From the NCBI GenBank assembly GCA_964542475.1, contig CAZIUL010000030.1, positions 1 through 46,691 on the forward strand: DNA of 46,691 bases, given 5' to 3'. Below, in pieces: positions 40,176 to 46,691 of the stretch; the stretch's first letter is position 1, and every line of letters begins with the position of its first letter. The notes below the pieces were generated by a model that was given only the letters and a program-made list of their open reading frames with translations, made no database searches and was not told the origin of the DNA. The translations under genes were made by a program, and so were the position numbers. Source of the stretch: CAZIUL01 sp964542475. Its GTDB lineage: Bacteria; Planctomycetota; B15-G4; CAYZWU01.

Positions 40176-40853
40176 ATGAAAAAGACACAACTGGTAAGCA
40201 TTTGCTGCGCCGCGTTTTTTGTGCTGGGACCGGTTCTGATTGCTGCCCCGGATGACGCCCCGGAAAAAGAGGCTTTGAAACCGCTTTATTTCCGGGTCGA
40301 GGTCAACACGGACAAGGTTTATACGGCGTGCGTCCAAGTCGAGTCATCAAAAGAGGATGGGCAACAATATGACCGGGCTTTGATCGACATGGACGGAGAT
40401 GGGGAGGCCGAAGAAACCAAGAGCCTGACACCTGATCAACGTCGTTCCCATGAGGGATATTTCAACATGGATATCCCTTTGGACATCGGAGGGATGACCT
40501 GGAGCCTCAAGCTTCATGGTTCGCTTTCGGATCCGGTGAAAAAGCCGGTGTACATAGACTGGATCTTGTCCGAGGGTGGATTTTATGCTTTTTTCATCAA
40601 TGGAACGGTAAAGCTGTATGCAACGGCTGAAGATGCTGCCAGGGGCAGGGCCATCCGCCTCGGGCCTCCGTTCAAGTTTGCCGTGAGGACCTCAGAGCGG
40701 GGGCCTGACGCCCTGATAAACATCGGCCTGAAAGATGAAAACGACGCAACTCTGCGCATTGCCAGTACAACCGGTGAAAACAACGATCGAAACGAGTGCA
40801 ACATCATGCTTGCCTTCCCGGGGGGGACATCAATAGAAGCTGAGTACGGCTGA
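40176..40853 (+). CDS. Secreted beta-domain protein, N-terminal part, ending at an in-frame TGA
   Basis: A 225-residue frame with a signal peptide (MKKTQLVSICCAAFFVLGPVLIAA). The rest is beta-rich (YFRVEVNTDKVYTACVQVE, DGDGEAEE as a calcium-like loop, WSLKLHGSLSDPVKKPVYIDWIL). It stops at TGA 40851-40853, but the same frame continues with no further stop to 41399, and the last beta domain runs smoothly across the stop (TSIEAEYG, stop, SGTCDVPVAEPSGEYEIACSVDL). The two pieces were probably one gene. TATAAT at 40089-40094 could be its -10 element. Confidence 0.75.
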   Translation: MKKTQLVSICCAAFFVLGPVLIAAPDDAPEKEALKPLYFRVEVNTDKVYTACVQVESSKEDGQQYDRALIDMDGDGEAEETKSLTPDQRRSHEGYFNMDIPLDIGGMTWSLKLHGSLSDPVKKPVYIDWILSEGGFYAFFINGTVKLYATAEDAARGRAIRLGPPFKFAVRTSERGPDALINIGLKDENDATLRIASTTGENNDRNECNIMLAFPGGTSIEAEYG

Positions 40854-40855
40854 AG

Positions 40856-40874
40856 CGGCACATGCGACGTGCCG
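40856..40874 (+). other. Hairpin directly after the in-frame TGA
   Basis: CGGCAC (40856-40861) and GTGCCG (40869-40874) pair perfectly around the seven-base loop ATGCGAC. The stem begins three bases after the TGA. A structure here could promote recoding, but the loop is closer to the TGA than in well-known bacterial selenocysteine elements, so it may be chance. Confidence 0.55.
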
Positions 40875-41399
40875 GTGGCCGAGCCATCGGGCGAATACGA
40901 AATCGCCTGTTCAGTGGACCTTTCTCCCGTGTTTGGAAAGATCGAGAACAAAACAACCGTTACGATAACCCAGCCCCCCGCGGACATTCTGGACCGACGC
41001 CTCAAGGAGCTGGAATCCGATGACCTTGATACACGAGTGAAAGCCGCCCGTGATCTGTCGTACTTCGAAAAGGATGGCGCGCGCGTGTTTCCCGCTCTTC
41101 TGGCGCACCTCGACGACCCGGACGAATCGATACGGATGTCGGTGTTCTCTGCGATGACCAGGTATACGGACCAGATCAAGGACCACGTCGATATCTTTTT
41201 GGAAATCCTCGGCAACAAGGAGGAATCGGATTACTTCAGACAAATGTCCGCCTCCTGCGTGAGCTACTACGCGGCATTGAGCGCGGATGTGGAAGAGGCA
41301 CTGAAACAGGCCCTGGAATCTTACAAGGGCCACGACTACGAGAGCGCCTTCAAGTACTACCTGGAACGATACCAGGAGCGCATGAAAAAGGAGGGTTGA
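40869..41399 (+). CDS. HEAT-repeat continuation of the gene at 40176
   Basis: In the same frame as the gene upstream and 15 bases after its TGA. A GTG at 40869 could start a separate 176-residue protein, but no ribosome binding site precedes it and the first 35 residues complete the beta domain begun upstream. Residues about 45-165 carry HEAT-like helices (DLDTRVKAARDLSYFEKDGARVFPALLAHLDDPDESIRMSVFSAMTRY). Without read-through it would lack a signal peptide. A nonsense mutation, a sequencing error or UGA recoding are the options. Confidence 0.65.
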   Translation: MPVAEPSGEYEIACSVDLSPVFGKIENKTTVTITQPPADILDRRLKELESDDLDTRVKAARDLSYFEKDGARVFPALLAHLDDPDESIRMSVFSAMTRYTDQIKDHVDIFLEILGNKEESDYFRQMSASCVSYYAALSADVEEALKQALESYKGHDYESAFKYYLERYQERMKKEG

Positions 41400-41482
41400 C
41401 CGGCAGGCAGGCGGCATCCGAAAGCAGTGTGATTTTTTTTCGAAAGATTGAATTACCGGGTTGTTCATGAAGGAAAACAAAC

Positions 41483-42130
41483 ATGAAAACGGTACGAAAT
41501 GTTCTTTTGATGTGCGTTGCGGCTGTTGTAGGGCTTTCGGTGTGCGGCTGTAACGAGGAGGATTTGACGAGCATCAAGCTGTCCTTTGATACGGACGGCA
41601 GAGGGGTGCTGCTTTCCACTGTCACTCAAGCCGGCAGTTCTAAAAGCGATCCGGTCACAAAGGTTTCGAGCGGCCTCGCCTGGAAGGACAAGCTGTCGAT
41701 TGTTTTCCGGGAGGCGGCTTTTGATGACATGTCAGCCGTGGAGATCGCAGGTATCCGGGCATCGGTGTCATACTCTGAAACCAACAACACGTTCAAGCTG
41801 ACCGTGCCGCTCGGACAAGAGGCAAAATGGACAGAGGTTCTCGCTGCCTCCAGAAAGGATGCCGATGCCGTGCACAGGCTTGGCAAGGAGCAGGGGCTCG
41901 CGGTTTCCAGGACTTTAGGTACAAAGTTCAAGTTCGATGTCTCCGTTCCAGGCGAGGTGTTATCCGATAGCAGCCAGCCGCGGCGTATAGCCGAGGACTC
42001 ATCCGGCGGCCTCTTTTCATTTGGTTCCGGTGGGGGAGGGGATAATAACAGCGCTTCGCTTGTCCTTCCGCTGAAAAAGGTCAGAGAATCAGACAAGGAA
42101 GAGCTCGTCTGGTTAGTACACTGGAAATAA
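41483..42130 (+). CDS. Putative lipoprotein, 215 residues, family unknown
   Basis: It begins with a signal peptide (RNVLLMCVAAVVGLSVCGC) whose end resembles a lipobox. The mature part has LTSIKLSFDTDGRGVLLSTVTQ and then a Ser/Gly-rich segment (GGLFSFGSGGGGDNNSAS) before a short hydrophobic strand. I do not recognise the family. It follows the HEAT protein by 83 bases on the same strand. Confidence 0.65.
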   Translation: MKTVRNVLLMCVAAVVGLSVCGCNEEDLTSIKLSFDTDGRGVLLSTVTQAGSSKSDPVTKVSSGLAWKDKLSIVFREAAFDDMSAVEIAGIRASVSYSETNNTFKLTVPLGQEAKWTEVLAASRKDADAVHRLGKEQGLAVSRTLGTKFKFDVSVPGEVLSDSSQPRRIAEDSSGGLFSFGSGGGGDNNSASLVLPLKKVRESDKEELVWLVHWK

Positions 42131-42280
42131 TAACGCGCTGCTCAATCCATGAGAGACGCGCTTCTCTCCACATGGAAGAAGTGCGCCTTGTTCATTTTTG
42201 GGGTTTTTGTTTATATCAGCAACTGTTTATGTTTTAATGAGCATACTCTCGAGGAAAACTTCTAAAAATGGAGGCCAGAA

Positions 42281-43516
42281 ATGAAAACATGCACAATCGT
42301 TGCCGTGCTGTGTTTAGCGCTTCCGCTCGCTTTCGGGGCGGACGAGCCGGTTATCGTTGATCATGAATGCATGGAGTTGCCGCAGGTTCCAATGGCATGG
42401 GTCCAGGCAGCGAAGGACTACCTTTACATCGCTTACGGCCACACGTCGCACGGAAGCCAGGTCACATCCGGTATGACAGGGCTCGAAACCTTTATTGGCG
42501 GGTGCGGTGGGCCTGAGTTCGAGTGGAACGATTACGGCACCGGCAACACGCTGCACCTTGATGACTATGCAATGGGCGGGGACTGCGGTTACTACCCACA
42601 GTGGGTAAACAACACGATAGATTACCTGGATGACCCGTCCAACGCGGGAGTCAACGTCATCATATGGTCGTGGTGCGGGCAGCATGCCGGGTATACCCAG
42701 CAGGATATGATCACCAAGTACCTGGATCCCATGACCCAGCTCGAGAGCGACTACCCTGATGTCTCGTTCGTGTACATGACCGGGCATCTGAACTACTGGC
42801 AGAAGACCAACACGGATGCGCGGAACCAGCAGATCAGGGACCACTGCATCGCCAGCAACAAGATCCTCTACGACTTCGCGAGCATAGAAAGCTACAACCC
42901 GGACGGCGTTTACTTCGAGTATGCCAACGACGACTGCAGCTACTGGGATGCGTACGGCGTTTACCAGGGGAACTGGGCCGAGGAGTGGCAGAACACGCAC
43001 GTGAAGGATGTGGAGTGGTATGATTGCGGCGCGGCGCACAGCAAGCCGCTTAACAGCAACCAGAAAGCGTACGCTGCCTGGTGGCTCTGGGCCAGGCTTG
43101 CGGGTTGGCCCGGGCCTGACCCGGCAGGGATCTCGATCGACAACGACACCATCTCGGCGGCGGCCGGCGGCGCCGTGAACTTCCATGTAGATGCCGGCCC
43201 GCAGAACGCGGGAAGGAGCTACTTCCTTCTCGGAAGCGTGTCAGGAGCAAAGCCCGGTTTCCCCCTCCCCGGCGGCCATGCTGTCCTGCCGGTCGAGTGG
43301 GACATCTTCACCGGCATTGTCCTGCAGATGGCGAACACACCCATGTTTTCCGGCTTCGAGGGCGTGCTCGACGGGACCGGCTCGGCGAGCGCCACGCTGG
43401 ACACCCTGGGCCCGGTCGACCCTGTCATGGAAGGCTTTGTCTTGTACTTTGCCTACGCGCTATACTACCCTTGGGATTATGTGTCCGACCCGGTGGCTGT
43501 GCTCATCGAACCGTAA
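42281..43516 (+). CDS. Secreted SGNH-like protein with surface-type C-terminal domain
   Basis: A 411-residue protein with a signal peptide (TCTIVAVLCLALPLAFGA). Residues about 25-270 carry AYGHTSHGSQVTSGM, VNVIIWSWCGQHAGY, VSFVYMTGHLNYW and a late His in CGAAHSKPLNSNQK. The order suggests an SGNH-hydrolase-like fold, though the usual GDS motif is replaced by GHTSHGS. Residues about 285-411 form a beta domain (SYFLLGSVSGAKPGFPLPGGHAVLPVEWD ... GSASATLDTLGPVDP) that I associate with secreted proteins of Planctomycetota and related groups. Activity is uncertain. Confidence 0.72.
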   Translation: MKTCTIVAVLCLALPLAFGADEPVIVDHECMELPQVPMAWVQAAKDYLYIAYGHTSHGSQVTSGMTGLETFIGGCGGPEFEWNDYGTGNTLHLDDYAMGGDCGYYPQWVNNTIDYLDDPSNAGVNVIIWSWCGQHAGYTQQDMITKYLDPMTQLESDYPDVSFVYMTGHLNYWQKTNTDARNQQIRDHCIASNKILYDFASIESYNPDGVYFEYANDDCSYWDAYGVYQGNWAEEWQNTHVKDVEWYDCGAAHSKPLNSNQKAYAAWWLWARLAGWPGPDPAGISIDNDTISAAAGGAVNFHVDAGPQNAGRSYFLLGSVSGAKPGFPLPGGHAVLPVEWDIFTGIVLQMANTPMFSGFEGVLDGTGSASATLDTLGPVDPVMEGFVLYFAYALYYPWDYVSDPVAVLIEP

Positions 43517-43524
43517 CAGGCGCT

Positions 43525-43702
43525 TACCCGCATATTTCATCCTCATCTGCTGCGGCACCGTAAACTGCGTTGTGGCTGCGTTTCATGCCAGGAGACGATC
43601 CTCAACCTGTAGGAACAGGCCTGCGGTCGTCTCCTGACATGCGCCTTGCCACAACACAGTTTACGGTACCTCGCGACGAAGAGTATGAAATAAGCGGGCT
43701 TA
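43525..43702. mobile_element. Fold-back (MITE-like) element, copy B
   Basis: Nearly identical to copy A at 8538 along its whole 178 bases. The ends are TACCCGCATATTTCAT and ATGAAATAAGCGGGCTTA. Inside, CAGGAGACGA/TCGTCTCCTG pair perfectly around CCTGTAGGAACAGG. It fills most of the space between two convergent genes and could terminate both transcripts. Confidence 0.85.
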
Positions 43703-43734
43703 CCCGGTCCGGGCTCAGTGGATAGCGTCTTGGA

Positions 43735-44220
43735 TCAACGCCCTGCGCCCTTTTCAGCCACCGCCATGATTTCGATCGAGACATCCTTGGGAAGTCTTGC
43801 CACCTGAAGGGCGGCGCGAGCCGGATGGGCGGCCTTGAAGTACTCCGCGTATATCCCGTTTACAACGCTGTAGTGATCGAGGTCCTTCAAAAAAACCTGG
43901 ACCTGGACAACATCCGTGTAATTCATGCCCGCGGCTTCGAGCACCGCGCCGATGTTGTCGAGCACCAGCCTGGTCTCCTTTTCGATGTCACCCTTGACGA
44001 GCTTTCCTGTTGCCGGATCGATGGCGATCTGACCGCTCAGGTAAAGAGTGTTTCCGACCATGACAGCCTGGCTGTACGGGCCGATGGCCTTGGGCGCGTC
44101 GCTACTCTCGACGATCTTCTTGGACGGCGAGGGACGGCAATGAAACGCGCAACAGGACGGGAAACAAAACGCCGCCGCCAATAGCAGGGTGGTCCACACG
44201 AAACAAGTACGCGTGCTCAT
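43735..44220 (-). CDS. RidA-family protein with an export signal
   Basis: A 161-residue protein whose last 125 residues are a full RidA/YjgF/UK114 domain: AIGPYSQAVMVGNTLYLSGQIAIDPATGKLV, ETRLVLDNIGAVLEAAGMNYTDVVQVQVFLKDL and the substrate-binding Arg in PARAALQVARLPKDVSIEIMAVA. RidA deaminates reactive enamines and imines in the cytoplasm. Here a 35-residue N-terminal segment (TCFVWTTLLLAAAFCFPSCCAFHC) is a signal peptide or anchor, so the protein should act outside the cytoplasm. GAGGAG precedes the ATG, 21 bases after the SGNH gene. Confidence 0.9.
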   Translation of the reverse strand: MSTRTCFVWTTLLLAAAFCFPSCCAFHCRPSPSKKIVESSDAPKAIGPYSQAVMVGNTLYLSGQIAIDPATGKLVKGDIEKETRLVLDNIGAVLEAAGMNYTDVVQVQVFLKDLDHYSVVNGIYAEYFKAAHPARAALQVARLPKDVSIEIMAVAEKGAGR

Positions 44221-44241
44221 TTTTTTCTCCTCTTGTTTGCT

Positions 44242-45681
44242 TCATTCGATCGCAGGCCCGGCTGTTTTTACCAGGGACTTTGCGATAAGCAGGGCGCCGC
44301 GGCTGTTCGGCAGCGTGGAATCGAAATCAGCCAGGTATTCTTGAAAAAACGGTTTATCGAAGTCGAATACCGGCGAATAGAAAACACTTTTGTCATTCGG
44401 GTTCAGGTCGCGCGGCAGCCGGTAAAACGGGTTCTGGTTCATGAAAAGCTGAAAGATCATTCCATCCAGGAGGATTTTGGTTGCAGGCGCGAACTCGAAG
44501 GCGTCGATCTCCTCCGGGTAAATGGTGGCCGTAAAGATACCGTCGCCGGCCTCGATATCTCCCCATTTACCGTTGTCATGCAGTGTAGGCCGCTGGGGAT
44601 ATGGCGGATAGCGGCACCGTCCTCGGGGCACAATGATGAGAAAAAGGCGGCGGCCGTTTCCGGGGGCCTGCTCAGAGATGCCCCGCACCTGTATCTTTAC
44701 GGTTAGTTTCTCTCTCCCGGTGTGCTTGAGAGCGTACCGTTCCGGCGAGCTTTTCTCTTCGAGCGCGCTTCGGGCCGACAGAAAAGGGATGTTTTTTTCG
44801 GCGGCGATCTGCTCGAGCGCGTCTGATGTGAAGTAGTTGGTCAGATTGGAATCGAGCAGCACGCACCTGCCCCCCTGTTCGCGTGCGACCCTGATGATTC
44901 CGAGTGTGTTTTCTTTGAACTCCTCGATCGGCACCCTTGCCGTAACACGGCTCTTGTCCGGGCGAATGATCATGGTCAGGCCCAGGTTGTTCCTGTACTC
45001 CTTCGATTTGGACTTGTTGGTGATGAGCTCGAATAGGGATGACCACTGGAAGTAAGGGGCTATGTTCGCCAAAAACTTCTGAGTGGTCGAAATGGACCCA
45101 TGCACCTCGGCATCCGTATAATTCATGAGCTCCGAGTCGGAGAAGCCGAAGCCGATGACCACAAGGTCCGGCTTAATCGCCGGAAAAAGGCCGCCTGCCT
45201 GCCTGAAGCCATGAAAAGATGTGTATCCTGGAACAGCCAGGTTGAGAACCTCGACCTTTCGCCCCTCCAGCACCCGGCCCAGCTCCTCCTTCACAAGGCA
45301 GGGGATCGTGTTTTCGAAAGCGAGCCCCATGCCGAACATCAGGGACCCTCCAAGGAAAACGACCCGGTACACTCCATCCTTTTTTTCCGTATCGAACACG
45401 GGACCGCGATAGCCCTGTGAGTTGATGCGTATCTTGTTTCCGGTCCGTGGATGTTTTGCCTCGAACCCGGGAACGAGCCGCCTGATGAGCAAGGGGTCGT
45501 CAATAAAGAGGTCGTAGTCGAGCGCCGCGATGTCATTTTCGGACCAGGGATAAAGATCCTCGGACGGTTCGTAAAGCACGGACACGGTGTACTCTAACAG
45601 TATGAACAGGGAGATGCTGATGACGAGGCACGAGATGAGCCTGAACTTCCATTTTGAGCGAAGGTGGCCTTTTTTACTCAT
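44242..45681 (-). CDS. Membrane-anchored SGNH/GDSL-like hydrolase
   Basis: A 479-residue protein with one N-terminal membrane helix (RLISCLVISISLFILLEYTV). The hydrolase core starts at VVFLGGSLMFGMGLAFENTIPCLV, with Ser as probable nucleophile, and continues with VLNLAVPGYTSFHGFRQ and DLVVIGFGFSDSELMNY, where Asn of the usual GxND block is replaced. A beta insertion (VKIQVRGISEQAPGNGRRLFLIIVPRG ... DIEAGDGIFTATIYP) occupies about residues 325-400. The canonical late Asp-x-x-His pair is not obvious. It may be a degenerate acyl-esterase. Confidence 0.72.
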   Translation of the reverse strand: MSKKGHLRSKWKFRLISCLVISISLFILLEYTVSVLYEPSEDLYPWSENDIAALDYDLFIDDPLLIRRLVPGFEAKHPRTGNKIRINSQGYRGPVFDTEKKDGVYRVVFLGGSLMFGMGLAFENTIPCLVKEELGRVLEGRKVEVLNLAVPGYTSFHGFRQAGGLFPAIKPDLVVIGFGFSDSELMNYTDAEVHGSISTTQKFLANIAPYFQWSSLFELITNKSKSKEYRNNLGLTMIIRPDKSRVTARVPIEEFKENTLGIIRVAREQGGRCVLLDSNLTNYFTSDALEQIAAEKNIPFLSARSALEEKSSPERYALKHTGREKLTVKIQVRGISEQAPGNGRRLFLIIVPRGRCRYPPYPQRPTLHDNGKWGDIEAGDGIFTATIYPEEIDAFEFAPATKILLDGMIFQLFMNQNPFYRLPRDLNPNDKSVFYSPVFDFDKPFFQEYLADFDSTLPNSRGALLIAKSLVKTAGPAIE

Positions 45682-45851
45682 GTTTGAAGATTTTATCGCA
45701 TTTTTGCATGCATTCCATGAATTTCATGTTTTCATCTGTTTTAAGATCCGATCGTGGAGCAGCATCCTTGCGGCAACTTTGCTCAAGGATTCTATTGATG
45801 AACCGATAAAGGAAGGTATGGGAAGAGAACGGGTTTTTGTGGATGGGATAC

Positions 45852-46562
45852 ATGATGGGATTGTTTGATTTCATGTCCGATCTCGATTGGGAGCCGTTTC
45901 TGAGGATGGCGCTCGCAATAGTGCTGGGAGGGCTGATAGGGCTGGAACGCGAGTTTTCCGGAAGGCCCGCCGGCCTGAGAACCCACATACTCGTCTGCAT
46001 GGGCGCCACCATAATAGTGCTGGCCTCAACCGCTGTGCCCAGGCTGTTCGACAGCTCGTATCAAGAAACGCTGCGCATCGACCCGGGCCGGATAGCCGCC
46101 GGCATAGTCACGGGAATAGGCTTCCTCGGGGCCGGGGCCATCATACGAACGGGCGAGTTCGTGCGGGGGCTTACCACTGCGTCCTGCATCTGGTTCGCAG
46201 CCGGGCTCGGGATCGTGATCGGTGTGGGTTTTTACGGCATTGCGATTTGCAGCACCGTGCTCGTGCTTTTGGTGCTCAGGATTGATGTGTTGATCGAAAC
46301 ACACATCAGGTCGCCCATCTACAGGACATTGACCGCGCGTATTGCGAACTCCGAGTCGGAGCGGTTCCAGAAGAAATGCATCGCGCTGCTCAAGAAGAAC
46401 AGGATCCGGATACAGGACCTTCACTGTTCCTATGACAAGGAGAGCGATTTCATAGAGCTGAAGTTCTTCATCAGGGTCCGCCAAAACCTGCAAAGCCGGG
46501 ATATCATTGATGGCCTGCGGCAGGATGAGCCCGGCCTGACCTCTGTGGGCTGGCAGGAATGA
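45852..46562 (+). CDS. MgtC/SapB-family membrane protein
   Basis: From the ATG at 45852 the product has 236 residues; 45843 and 45855 are alternative starts, and none has a strong ribosome binding site. Four to five membrane helices contain the MgtC core: ALAIVLGGLIGLEREFSGRPAGLRTHILVCMGATIIVL, then DPGRIAAGIVTGIGFLGAGAIIRTGEFVRGLTTASCIWFAAGLGIVIGVGFY. The last 85 residues are a soluble ACT-like domain. MgtC proteins influence magnesium adaptation and ATP synthase in known pathogens; the role here is unknown. Confidence 0.9.
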   Translation: MMGLFDFMSDLDWEPFLRMALAIVLGGLIGLEREFSGRPAGLRTHILVCMGATIIVLASTAVPRLFDSSYQETLRIDPGRIAAGIVTGIGFLGAGAIIRTGEFVRGLTTASCIWFAAGLGIVIGVGFYGIAICSTVLVLLVLRIDVLIETHIRSPIYRTLTARIANSESERFQKKCIALLKKNRIRIQDLHCSYDKESDFIELKFFIRVRQNLQSRDIIDGLRQDEPGLTSVGWQE

Positions 46563-46588
46563 GGGCGGAGGATATGTGCGGGGTGACA

Positions 46589-46691
46589 ATGGGGGGCGCC
46601 GCTCCGTCAGCCGCCGGAACGAAGAGGCGGCATGGAGGGCGCCGCTCCGTCGACGCCGGAACGAAGAGGCGGTATGGAGGGCGCCGCTCCG
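46589..46691. repeat. 42-43-bp tandem GGCGCC repeats at the window edge
   Basis: Units starting ATGGAGGGCGCCGCTCCGTC recur at 46589, 46632 and 46674 (the first has a G for A), each followed by CGCCGGAACGAAGAGGCGG. They are a shorter form of the 89-bp repeat near 37700. The array runs off the right edge. Confidence 0.88.

Noticed and set aside
1..46691. tRNA or rRNA genes
   Set aside because: I looked through the intergenic stretches and saw no cloverleaf with a TTCGANNC arm and no rRNA sequence. A tRNAscan-SE run would be decisive.

Overview
This window is chromosomal DNA from a Gram-negative bacterium, probably a draft or metagenome assembly because 100 Ns (37604-37703) sit inside a tandem repeat. 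Outer-membrane-type lipoproteins, a type VI secretion VgrG/PAAR set, a proton-pumping complex I and a one-chain pyruvate:ferredoxin oxidoreductase suggest an anaerobic or facultative heterotroph. The surface-type C-terminal domain of the gene at 42281, the BlaR-like protein and the mix of HEAT, concanavalin-like and SGNH secreted proteins remind me of Planctomycetota-, Desulfobacterota- or candidate-phylum genomes. The sequence alone does not allow a firm assignment.

Layout. 1-970: an IS630-type transposase remnant, then a stretch packed with small perfect hairpins. 971-11823: a nuoABCDHIJKLMN operon for an 11-subunit complex I without the NADH-oxidising NuoEFG module; it is interrupted between nuoL and nuoM by a 178-bp fold-back element. 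11886-15565: a uroporphyrinogen-decarboxylase-family protein, a lipoprotein, and a HEAT plus concanavalin-like protein. 16018-19605: pyruvate:ferredoxin oxidoreductase, a plausible source of reduced ferredoxin for the NuoEFG-less complex. 19668-23560: an alkaline-phosphatase-superfamily lipoprotein facing a BlaI/BlaR1-like pair that is preceded by three helically phased 18-bp dyads; the BlaR1-like protein carries five short helical repeats in place of the usual beta-lactam sensor. 23636-27696: a lipoprotein, a HAD phosphatase, a CoA-disulfide-reductase-type flavoprotein with a rhodanese tail, and a SanA/DUF218 protein.

27780-33703 is a compact minus-strand island: vgrG, PAAR, a 612-residue protein with a caspase/CHAT-like His...Cys arrangement, and a partner gene overlapping it by four bases. 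It looks like an orphan T6SS effector module and is the best candidate for an undescribed system. Upstream of it is a 32-codon gene (33900-33998) with a near-consensus promoter and strong ribosome binding site, whose product carries a KANHGKRP motif like that I recall from the small ribosomal protein bL37.

34196-46562 holds mostly envelope genes (an alpha-barrel glycosidase-like lipoprotein, a transglutaminase, a secreted HEAT protein split by an in-frame TGA, SGNH-type proteins, an exported RidA, MgtC) plus a NYN RNase with a cold-shock-like tail. Two repeat families recur through the window: a TA-bounded fold-back (MITE-like) element with two full and two reduced copies, and a GGCGCC-N8-GGCGCC palindromic repeat that surrounds the assembly gap and runs into the right edge.
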